The notes under the pieces were generated by a model. It saw only the letters and a list, made by a program, of their open reading frames with translations, was not told the DNA's origin and did not search any database. From DASTOB01 sp035720425 (GTDB lineage: Bacteria; Chloroflexota; Limnocylindria; Limnocylindrales; CSP1-4), in the NCBI GenBank assembly GCA_035720425.1, contig DASTOB010000200.1:1-6073 (forward strand): 6,073 nucleotides of DNA. Direction: 5' to 3'. Below are positions 1 through 4,780 of the stretch, piece after piece; position 1 is the first letter of the stretch, and each line of letters starts with the position of its first letter. The translations under genes and the position numbers were made by a program.

Positions 1-224
1 AGCGCGGCGGAGCCCTCGAGGCGGCCGCCGATCGCGAGCGGCGCGAGCCCGCTCGCCACGAGCGCGAGGGTCGACTTGCCGGCGTCGTTGGGGCCGACCA
101 CGCCGAGGATCCGGCCGGCCGCGACCGACAGGTCGACGCCGTCGAGCGCCCAGGCCGACGTGCCCGCGTACTGGTAGCGGACGCCCGACAGGACGAGCGG
201 CGCGGCGGCGTCCGGCCCGCTCAC
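1..224 (-). CDS. ECF transporter ATP-binding protein (EcfA-like), N-terminal part, cut by window edge
   Basis: About 74 N-terminal residues of an ABC ATPase that would hydrolyse ATP on the cytoplasmic face to drive the ECF transporter encoded upstream. The translation shows an early strand LVLSGVRYQYAG, then WALDGVDLSV, then Walker A GPNDAGKST at about residues 50-58. This order is normal for ECF/CbiO-type ATPases. The loop reads N-D-A-G rather than the commoner N-G-A-G, but the lysine and Ser/Thr that bind phosphate and magnesium are present. The GTG start at 224 overlaps the T-component stop as GTGA and has no SD of its own, so translation is probably coupled to the upstream gene. The Q-loop, signature and Walker B lie outside the window, so a second fused ATPase half cannot be judged. 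The ABC ATPase call is secure; the ECF assignment rests on the neighbours. Confidence 0.9.
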   Translation of the reverse strand, partial: MSGPDAAAPLVLSGVRYQYAGTSAWALDGVDLSVAAGRILGVVGPNDAGKSTLALVASGLAPLAIGGRLEGSAA

Positions 225-1021
225 GGGAGGCGCACGATCCCGGCGATGCCGAGCGCGACGAGGGTGGCGGCGCCGAGGCCGGCCGCCCAGCGCACCGCCC
301 GCTGGGCCGGCGTGTCCGGGATCGGCCGGATCACCGTCCGCCGCGGTGGCGCGGAGAACGCGCGTGCCTCGAGCGCCACCGTCCGCTCCTCGACGTCGGT
401 GACGGCGCCGAGGATCATCGGGCCGGCGAGCGGCAGGATGCCGCGGATCCGGCGCAGCGCGGATCCCTCCGTGTCGAGCCCGCGCGCTCGCTGCGCCTCG
501 ACGATCTCGCCGGCCCGTTCGGCCATTCGCGGGATGGTCCGGATCGCAGAGCCGATGACGAACACGCCGCGCCGGCCCACGCCGCGCCGCTCGAGGTCGA
601 CGAGCAGGTCGTCGGTCGGCGTCGTCAGCGAGAAGACGGCGACCGACAGGGCGAAGGCGACGACGCGCAGGCTCGCCTGCAGCGCCTCGGTCAGCCCGGT
701 GCCGGTCGCGGCGAACGGGCCCACTCGGAGTAGGACGTCCTCCGCGCCGGGGTAGAGGAACGTGTTGACGAGGAGGATCGAGGCGATGAGCGGGATGGTG
801 GCGAGCACGAACGGGCGCATCGCCCGGCCGATCTTCGTCACCGCCGCCGTCGCGACGACGATCGCGAGCACGACGAGCGGACCCGTCCAGCCGCGCACGC
901 CGAACGCGACGAGCGCGGCCGAGAACGCGATGACGAGCTTGGTCGTCGGGTTCAGCCGCCGGTACGTGCCCTCGACCGGCCGGAGGACGTAGTCCGGAAC
1001 GCGCGATGCGGCCTCGCTCAG
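221..1021 (-). CDS. ECF transporter transmembrane (T) component, probable CTG start
   Basis: Predicted 266-residue integral membrane protein, the usual size for EcfT. It links the S component to the ATPases. The N-terminus carries VEGTYRRLNPTTKLVIAFSAA, matching the family's opening R-x-N-P-x-x-K-L segment before the first helix. Hydrophobic segments follow at about residues 28-60, 70-90 and 115-135. Two cytoplasmic coupling motifs are visible: ARG at about 179-181 (in EAQRARGLDTEG) and its variant ARA at about 219-221 (in ALEARAFSAP). A last hydrophobic helix ends the protein. The first ATG/GTG/TTG in frame is GTG 898, which would remove the conserved N-terminal motif and first helix and has no SD. 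CTG 1021 lies 5 nt after GGAGG and is chosen. The gene is 39 bp after the S component, in the same frame, and overlaps the ATPase start by 4 bp. Family is confident; the start is inferred. Confidence 0.88.
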   Translation of the reverse strand: MSEAASRVPDYVLRPVEGTYRRLNPTTKLVIAFSAALVAFGVRGWTGPLVVLAIVVATAAVTKIGRAMRPFVLATIPLIASILLVNTFLYPGAEDVLLRVGPFAATGTGLTEALQASLRVVAFALSVAVFSLTTPTDDLLVDLERRGVGRRGVFVIGSAIRTIPRMAERAGEIVEAQRARGLDTEGSALRRIRGILPLAGPMILGAVTDVEERTVALEARAFSAPPRRTVIRPIPDTPAQRAVRWAAGLGAATLVALGIAGIVRLP

Positions 1022-1025
1022 GGCG

Positions 1026-1031
1026 CCCTCC
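1026..1031 (-). promoter_or_regulatory. Strong Shine-Dalgarno GGAGGG deciding the CTG start of the T component
   Basis: On the minus strand GGAGGG is followed by CGCC and then CTG (1021-1019), which opens the T-component frame. GGAGG to CTG spacing is 5 nt. No ATG, GTG or TTG exists in that frame between the S-component stop and GTG 898, so this ribosome binding site is the main support for CTG initiation. Confidence 0.6.
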
Positions 1032-1060
1032 GGAAGGATCGGCTCACGCCGTGCGGTGCG

Positions 1061-1873
1061 TCACGCCGAGCGGCCGCCGGTCAGCCGCTCGCCGAGCGGG
1101 AACCGGGCGAGGACCCGTACCGACAGCCCGGACAGGACGATGAACACGACGAAGCTCGTGATGGTCTTGTCGATCGGGTCGCTGAACAGGCCCTGGCCGA
1201 GCGAGGCCGACAGCACGTCTGCGCCGCCCTGTCGCAGGGCGGCCACGAGGAGATCGGTCCCCGAGCCGGTCACGCCGCCGAAGGCGATCGCGGCGATCGG
1301 CGCCGACACGAACGCGGCGATGATCCCGGTGATGATCCCGGCGCCGGCGACCCACAGGCCGGCCAGGTCGCGCCGGACGTAGATGAACGCCGCGACGACG
1401 ACCGCGGCGATCGCGGCGATCGCGATGGCGGCCGTGTACACCCAGTCCGGGTAGCCGCCGATGTCGGGGTTCGTGTAGGCCGGGTTGTTGATGATCGGGA
1501 GCACGACGAGGATGACGAGCGCCGCGCCGACGAGGGCCGACAGGAGGAGCTGAGTGCCCGAGGCCGGCCGCGGCCGATAGACGCCGAGCCAGCCCCACAG
1601 GCCGGCAAGGAGGCCGATCACGCCGGCGGTGATCGCGAACGGGCCGATCGTCCCGCCGCCGATGCCAGGGGCGTACTGCCAGATGAGGTTGGACAGGACC
1701 CCGGTCAGCGCCCCGGGGATCGGGCCGGCGAGCACGCCCACGAGGATCGTGCCGATCGAATCGAGGTAGATCGGCAGCTTGAGCACGGTCTGGACCGTGT
1801 AGCCGAGGACGATGTTGATGGCGATCGCGACGGGCATCAGCGCGATGACCCGCGTACTGAACATCCCGGACAT
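1061..1873 (-). CDS. ECF transporter substrate-binding membrane (S) component
   Basis: A 270-residue very hydrophobic protein, longer than the roughly 170-200 residues of many S components. It would bind the substrate in the membrane and pass it to the T/A module encoded directly downstream. Recognisable features are the opening FSTRVIALMPVAIAINIVLG helix, then LKLPIYLDSIGTILVGVLAG, a PGALTGVLSNLIW helix and a GPFAITAGVIGLLAGLWGW helix. The C-terminal half has more membrane segments and the polar stretch FGGVTGSGTD near residues 200-208, plus SDPIDKTITSFVVF. The general look is that of uncharacterised or queuosine-type (QrtT-like) S components found beside nucleoside hydrolases. The substrate cannot be read from sequence. 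ATG 1873 is preceded by AGGAGG at 11 nt, rather long but a clear SD; the next in-frame ATG is 9 bp further away. Class confident, substrate unknown. Confidence 0.85.
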   Translation of the reverse strand: MSGMFSTRVIALMPVAIAINIVLGYTVQTVLKLPIYLDSIGTILVGVLAGPIPGALTGVLSNLIWQYAPGIGGGTIGPFAITAGVIGLLAGLWGWLGVYRPRPASGTQLLLSALVGAALVILVVLPIINNPAYTNPDIGGYPDWVYTAAIAIAAIAAVVVAAFIYVRRDLAGLWVAGAGIITGIIAAFVSAPIAAIAFGGVTGSGTDLLVAALRQGGADVLSASLGQGLFSDPIDKTITSFVVFIVLSGLSVRVLARFPLGERLTGGRSA

Positions 1874-1884
1874 GTCGGCCGTAC

Positions 1885-1890
1885 CCTCCT
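1885..1890 (-). promoter_or_regulatory. Shine-Dalgarno AGGAGG of the S-component gene
   Basis: The minus strand reads AGGAGG, then 11 nt, then ATG at 1873. It is a full anti-SD match and favours ATG 1873 over the second ATG three codons later. The spacing is longer than the usual 5-9 nt. Confidence 0.6.
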
Positions 1891-1902
1891 TCGGTGGCCG
1901 CC

Positions 1903-1920
1903 CCCGGCACCACAGCCGGG
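1903..1920. other. GC hairpin between nucleoside hydrolase and S component
   Basis: A perfect 6-bp inverted repeat CCCGGC/GCCGGG encloses a 6-nt loop in the 69-bp gap inside the operon. No T-run follows on the minus strand, so it is not a classical intrinsic terminator. It could slow RNA decay or set differential expression between the soluble enzyme and the membrane genes. In DNA this GC-rich a 6-bp stem can also occur by chance. Confidence 0.35.
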
Positions 1921-1942
1921 ACGGCGGTCGGACCCTCCGGCG

Positions 1943-3010
1943 CTAGCGTGCCACGTTCACCCGGTCGGCCGCCAGTCTTCCGACTCGTTCGATGAATCGC
2001 TCGAAGAACGCGTCCGCGTCCGCCTCGACCGCCACGTCGACGTTCGGCGGCCGATTCCAGACCCGCCGCCAGTCGGTCACCGTCTCGCCGGTGGTCAGCG
2101 ACCCGCCCAGCTCGACGTCGACGGCGAGCGCCTCGGTCCGGATGAGGCCAGGGTCGAGGACCGCGGCTACCGCGAGCGGGTCGTGGATGAATGCGCCATA
2201 GAAGCCGTCGTAGCGGCTGTGGAACTCCATGTAGAAGCGGAGCGCGTCGGCGATGAACCGGATGAGGGGGTTCGAGGCGACGCTGCGCGTGGCGTGCATC
2301 GGGTCCTCGCCGCGGGCGAGGGCGATCGAGTCGTCGGGGGTCGAGCCGGCTCGCTTGGCCAGCCGGACGACGTGCTCCGGGGTGATCTTCGCGCGCTCCG
2401 TGACGTCGAGGCCGAGCGCCACGGGACGGGGGACGCCGTGCTCCTCGTGGGCCCGTCCCCAGGCCGTGAACACGACCTTCGCCGCGTCCGGGTCGACGTG
2501 GATGTTCCACTCCGTCGTCGGCGCGGTGTTGCCGGGGGAGCGGTACGCGCCGCCCATGAGCACGTACCGCCGGAGCAGGCGCGGGAGCTCCGGTTCGCGG
2601 AGCAGGGCGACGGCGAGGTTCGTCAACGGGCCGAGGGTGACGAGCGTGAGCTCGCCCGGCCGGCGACGCGCCTCGTCGATCAGGAGGTCCGCGGCGTGTC
2701 TCGGGCTGAGCGGGCGCGTGGGGGATGGGAGCTCCGCGTAGCCGAGGCCGCGTGGGCCGTGGGTCTCCGGCGTGGTCTCGAGCGCGCGGACGAGCGGCTG
2801 CTCTCGGCCGAGCGCCACCTCGACGTCGGCCCGACCGGCCAGCTCGAGGACGGCGAGCGTGTTGGTCGCGACCTGCCGCGCATCGACGTTGCCACCGACA
2901 CACGTCACCGCCACGATCTCCGCCTCGTCTGAGGCGACCGCGTAGAGGAGGGCAAGTGAGTCGTCGATGCCGGTGTCGACGTCGAGGATCAGGGGGATGC
3001 GCGGCGCCAT
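1943..3010 (-). CDS. Nucleoside hydrolase, inosine/uridine-preferring (IunH) family
   Basis: A 355-residue cytosolic enzyme, no signal peptide, of the calcium-dependent family that splits the N-glycosidic bond of ribonucleosides to give base and ribose. Family motifs appear in order: the N-terminal aspartate cluster LDVDTGIDD (D10, D12, D16, D17), GGN at 39-41, HGPRGLGY near 84-91, GPLTNLA near 127-133, MGG at 152-154, EWN at 167-169 followed by DPDAA, and the catalytic HDP at 276-278. All expected metal- and ribose-binding residues look present. It heads the operon with an ECF transporter, suggesting it acts on the imported compound. ATG 3010 is chosen because the aspartate motif follows at the normal distance; the frame stays open upstream to about 3157 but that part lacks family similarity. 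There is no SD; TACGAT 9 nt upstream suggests near-leaderless expression. The base specificity is not determinable; queuosine hydrolase (QueK) is a possible subtype. Confidence 0.93.
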   Translation of the reverse strand: MAPRIPLILDVDTGIDDSLALLYAVASDEAEIVAVTCVGGNVDARQVATNTLAVLELAGRADVEVALGREQPLVRALETTPETHGPRGLGYAELPSPTRPLSPRHAADLLIDEARRRPGELTLVTLGPLTNLAVALLREPELPRLLRRYVLMGGAYRSPGNTAPTTEWNIHVDPDAAKVVFTAWGRAHEEHGVPRPVALGLDVTERAKITPEHVVRLAKRAGSTPDDSIALARGEDPMHATRSVASNPLIRFIADALRFYMEFHSRYDGFYGAFIHDPLAVAAVLDPGLIRTEALAVDVELGGSLTTGETVTDWRRVWNRPPNVDVAVEADADAFFERFIERVGRLAADRVNVAR

Positions 3011-3019
3011 GGCGGAGGG

Positions 3020-3025
3020 ATCGTA
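3020..3025 (-). promoter_or_regulatory. Candidate -10 element TACGAT for the nucleoside hydrolase-ECF operon
   Basis: TACGAT on the minus strand fits the TANNNT pattern and ends 9 nt before ATG 3010. Transcription would begin within a few bases of the start codon, consistent with the missing SD. No convincing TTGACA-like -35 lies 16-18 bp upstream. Confidence 0.45.
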
Positions 3026-3055
3026 GCGCGATGGGCGTTGCAGGCTGCGGGCCCT

Positions 3056-3078
3056 GGGTGCTCCGCGTGCACGCACCC
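3056..3078. promoter_or_regulatory. Inverted repeat upstream of the nucleoside hydrolase operon
   Basis: GGGTGC (3056-3061) is inverted as GCACCC (3073-3078). Nested inside is a perfect 10-bp palindrome GCGTGCACGC (3065-3074). It lies about 30-55 bp upstream of the TACGAT hexamer, where an activator or repressor could bind. A run of seven C residues follows (3076-3082). This is an observation of symmetry only; no known operator was recognised. Confidence 0.3.
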
Positions 3079-3182
3079 CCCCGGCCGCTCCCACCAGTAA
3101 CGGAATCTCAACGAGTCTGCACGGCCATGTCCCGAATCGCGCGGAATCAGCGGTCATCCACGCTCACTGGTTGGCGCCGCGT

Positions 3183-3204
3183 AACCGGTGGTAGCGGTCC
3201 GGTT
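3183..3204. promoter_or_regulatory. Dyad AACCGG-N10-CCGGTT upstream of the HTH-nuclease gene
   Basis: Two 6-bp half-sites are inverted with a 10-bp spacer, about 16 bp centre to centre. The dyad ends about 25 bp before the candidate -10 at 3229, so a bound dimer would cover the -35 region. Autoregulation by the adjacent HTH protein is the natural hypothesis. If translation actually began at GTG 3188, the dyad would overlap coding sequence. Confidence 0.3.
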
Positions 3205-3228
3205 GATCGCCAGTGAAGAGGCCGCCGC

Positions 3229-3234
3229 TTTACT
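3229..3234 (+). promoter_or_regulatory. Candidate -10 element TTTACT for the HTH-nuclease gene
   Basis: TTTACT ends 7 nt before ATG 3242, the same spacing as at the two other leaderless-looking starts in this window (4674 and 4781). It is weaker than they are because the second position is T rather than A. No good -35 was found at 16-18 bp; TTGATC at 3203 is 20 bp away. Confidence 0.35.
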
Positions 3235-3241
3235 GCACGCC

Positions 3242-4030
3242 ATGGGAGCGCGAGTTCGACATCAGCTCAGAGTGCGGGTCGCCCACCTCATGCGAACGAC
3301 CCGGGAAGCGATCGGCTGGACGCAGGACGATCTCGGTGAGCGGGCGGGCATCTCGCGCGGGATGGTCGCCCGGATCGAGGCGGCCACGGTGAACATGAGT
3401 GTCGACGTCATGGCTGACATGGCCGAGGCGCTCGGCCTCGAACTCGAGATCACGGCGCGGCTCCCGTTCATCGCCGGCCGCCGCCAGCGGGATCCCGTGC
3501 ATGCGCTGATGGTCGGGTACGTCCAGCGCCGCCTCGAGGCGGCCGGCTGGCGCACCGCGCGTGAGGTCGAGGTCGTCCACGGCCGATCCCACGGCTTCAT
3601 CGACCTGCTTGCCTTCGACGAGGCGACCGGCACGCTTCTCGTCATCGAGATCAAATCGGAGCTCGATGACGTGGGGAGAGTCGAGCGGACGCTCGCCTGG
3701 TACGAGCGGGAGTCGTGGGCCGCCGCCCGACGCCTCGGCTGGCGACCCCGCCGTGTCGTCTCGTGGCTCCTCGTCCTTGCCACCGAAGCGACGGAGTCAC
3801 GACTGCGCCACAACCGCGAGAGCCTGGGTCATGCGTTTCCGGTGCGCGGCAGCGGGCTCCTCGGCCCACCGCCGAAGGGGCCGGGGCTCGCCATCATCGA
3901 CCCGCGGAACCGACGCTCCGCGTGGCTCCTCCGATCGCAGGCCGACGGCCGCCGAACGCCGGTTCCGTACGCCGACTACGCGTCCTTCCTCGCCATCGCC
4001 CGGCGACCGCGATCCCAAAGCGGAAGGTAA
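3242..4030 (+). CDS. HTH (XRE-like) protein fused to a PD-(D/E)XK nuclease-like domain
   Basis: A 262-residue cytosolic protein with two parts. Residues about 5-70 form a Cro/C1-type helix-turn-helix: GWTQDDLGERAGISRGMVAR, followed by MADMAEALGLEL. Residues about 85-185 resemble the restriction-endonuclease fold: an acidic residue in AREVEVVHG (E108), FIDLLAF with D121, then LLVIEIKSE giving E136-x-K138, followed by a helix with RTLAWYERE. These are the spaced D...ExK residues of PD-(D/E)XK enzymes. The C-terminal part (GPGLAIIDP, SAWLLRS) is uncharacterised. Similar HTH-nuclease-like proteins are, as I recall, common in actinobacteria and usually annotated only as HTH proteins, without a known function. 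The start is uncertain: GTG 3188 and TTG 3203 are in frame and no start has an SD. ATG 3242 is preferred because it puts the HTH at the usual distance and has a -10-like hexamer 7 nt upstream. DNA cleavage is inferred, not shown. Confidence 0.82.
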   Translation: MGARVRHQLRVRVAHLMRTTREAIGWTQDDLGERAGISRGMVARIEAATVNMSVDVMADMAEALGLELEITARLPFIAGRRQRDPVHALMVGYVQRRLEAAGWRTAREVEVVHGRSHGFIDLLAFDEATGTLLVIEIKSELDDVGRVERTLAWYERESWAAARRLGWRPRRVVSWLLVLATEATESRLRHNRESLGHAFPVRGSGLLGPPPKGPGLAIIDPRNRRSAWLLRSQADGRRTPVPYADYASFLAIARRPRSQSGR

Positions 4031-4038
4031 TCCGTCGG

Positions 4039-4596
4039 CTACCGCCGAAGGCTGAGCCGCCAGACCGGCCGATCCGACCCGGCGGCGAGGAGTCGCCGAC
4101 CCCACGACGAGCGGGTGGCCCGGACTTCCTCCACCGTCGCCGGCGCGACCGACACGAGCTCGAGCCCGAAGCGGCCGTGGGCGGCCGCGAGCCGACCGAT
4201 CACCGACGCGTCGAGCGAGGCGACGCCGTCGAGCCGGTCACGCGCGGTGACCGACACGAGTGCCTCGACCCGTCCGCCATCCGGGCGGACGAGCGTCGCC
4301 AGTCCGCGGGCCGCCGCGTCATCGAGACCGAGCACGCCGCGCAGGAGCGAGCCCCACGGGAACCAGACGGTGACGGCGTCGGCGATGTCGCACAGCTCGG
4401 CCGGTGGCGTCTCCGCGGCGCCGGCAACGAACAGCGCATTCGGCAGCCCGCCCTTGCGGGTCGGACGGGCGGCGCGCCGGGATGCCTCGGCCATGGCGGA
4501 CGCGTCGGCGTCGAGGCCGATGATGAGGGCCCGGGGATCGGCCGCGGCGGCAGCCAGGACGGCCCTGCCGTCGCCGGTCCCGAGGTCGACGATCAC
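4039..4596 (-). CDS. KamB/NpmA-like 16S rRNA (adenine-1408-N1) methyltransferase, 5' end cut off by an in-frame stop
   Basis: This family uses S-adenosylmethionine to methylate N1 of A1408 in 16S rRNA; KamB and NpmA thereby confer kanamycin/apramycin-type aminoglycoside resistance. The remaining 185 residues keep, numbered from the natural ATG 4674: motif I VDLGTGDGR with D30, the second SAM aspartate D55 in IIGLDAD, KGGLPNALFV at 74-83, AAE at 86-88, FPWGSLLRG with W107, and SSWGRRL with W191. D30, D55 and W107 have the same numbers as in NpmA, and W191 corresponds to NpmA W197, so the alignment needs few gaps. The next available start after the TAA at 4627-4629 is GTG 4596 (codon 27), with no clear SD. 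Product from it would lack the N-terminal beta-hairpin. It is convergent with the HTH-nuclease gene, 8 bp between stops. Family is confident; whether the gene is active is open. Confidence 0.85.
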   Translation of the reverse strand: MIVDLGTGDGRAVLAAAAADPRALIIGLDADASAMAEASRRAARPTRKGGLPNALFVAGAAETPPAELCDIADAVTVWFPWGSLLRGVLGLDDAAARGLATLVRPDGGRVEALVSVTARDRLDGVASLDASVIGRLAAAHGRFGLELVSVAPATVEEVRATRSSWGRRLLAAGSDRPVWRLSLRR

Positions 4597-4626
4597 CCGC
4601 TCGTGGCGGGCGACGAGGCTGGCGAG

Positions 4627-4674
4627 TTAGCCGACGTCCACCTCGTGGACGCGTCGGCCGATGACGGTACGCAT
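4627..4674 (-). pseudogene. Detached N-terminal 15 codons of the KamB/NpmA-like methyltransferase, ending in TAA
   Basis: From ATG 4674 the minus strand encodes MRTVIGRRVHEVDVG, then TAA, then LASLVARHERVIVDLG in the same frame. The short peptide and the residues after the stop look like the family's normal N-terminus (basic strand, then a helix leading into the motif I strand). ATG 4674 has a -10-like TAGACT 7 nt upstream. One base change, for example GAA to TAA at codon 16, would explain it. A sequencing or assembly error is the alternative. Confidence 0.75.
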
Positions 4675-4681
4675 GACGAGG

Positions 4682-4687
4682 AGTCTA
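4682..4687 (-). promoter_or_regulatory. Candidate -10 element TAGACT for the methyltransferase gene
   Basis: TAGACT on the minus strand fits TANNNT and ends exactly 7 nt before ATG 4674, the arrangement of a leaderless transcript. No SD precedes this ATG and no clear -35 is present. It marks ATG 4674 as the original start although the frame stops 15 codons later. Confidence 0.5.
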
Positions 4688-4715
4688 GCGCGACTCGTCC
4701 ACGTTACAGACGGAT

Positions 4716-4731
4716 GCGCCTCCGGAGGCGC
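4716..4731. promoter_or_regulatory. Perfect 16-bp palindrome in the divergent methyltransferase / GrpB-PurK promoter region
   Basis: GCGCCTCCGGAGGCGC equals its own reverse complement over all 16 bases. It sits between the two outward-facing -10 candidates, 28 bp from one and 36 bp from the other, in a 106-bp non-coding gap. A shared operator for a dimeric regulator is plausible. No known binding site was recognised, and GC-rich DNA forms such palindromes more readily. Confidence 0.4.
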
Positions 4732-4767
4732 TCGCACACTGCGGTCCGGCGCGCCCGCCGAGCCGCC

Positions 4768-4773
4768 TACACT
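4768..4773 (+). promoter_or_regulatory. Candidate -10 element TACACT for the GrpB-PurK gene
   Basis: TACACT fits TANNNT and ends 7 nt before GTG 4781, matching the methyltransferase start across the gap. No SD precedes the GTG and no TTGACA-like -35 was seen. Supports a leaderless start at 4781. Confidence 0.5.
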
Positions 4774-4780
4774 CCGTCTC

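Larger units (their letters stand above)
3011..3241. other. Divergent intergenic region between nucleoside hydrolase and HTH-nuclease genes
   Basis: This 231-bp non-coding spacer separates two divergent genes and is visibly less GC-rich than its surroundings, notably about 3094-3160. It carries a -10-like hexamer at each end, the GCGTGCACGC palindrome, AACCGG (3183-3188) inverted as CCGGTT (3199-3204), and TCACTGG (3164-3170) inverted as CCAGTGA (3210-3216). No small gene with an SD, tRNA or known riboswitch was recognised. Confidence 0.6.

Noticed and set aside
41..75. Walker A variant with N-D-A-G in the ATPase
   Set aside because: The essential Gly, Lys and Ser/Thr are retained; loop variation is common in this ATPase group and does not suggest loss of activity.
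1019..1047. Short frame from GTG 1047 in the S-T gap as a possible start of the T component
   Set aside because: It is in a different frame from the T component and ends after nine codons at a TGA overlapping the CTG start.
1874..1942. Possible preQ1 or other riboswitch between the hydrolase and the S component
   Set aside because: Only a GC hairpin is present. The C-rich loop and A-rich tail of preQ1-I aptamers are absent, and the region is too short for larger known classes.
1044..2903. A 619-codon open frame on the minus strand, antisense-frame to the hydrolase and S component
   Set aside because: Its product is extremely Arg/Pro/Gly-rich and lacks any family motif. It spans two well-supported genes and the gap between them in another frame, typical of open frames in very GC-rich DNA.
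3076..3082. Run of seven C residues
   Set aside because: Could be a slippage site, but it lies in non-coding DNA and a run this short is unremarkable at this base composition.
3011..3157. N-terminal extension of the nucleoside hydrolase to an upstream start
   Set aside because: The extra 49 residues do not resemble the family, their codons are less GC-biased, and the metal-binding aspartates normally lie about 10 residues from the N-terminus, as they do from ATG 3010.
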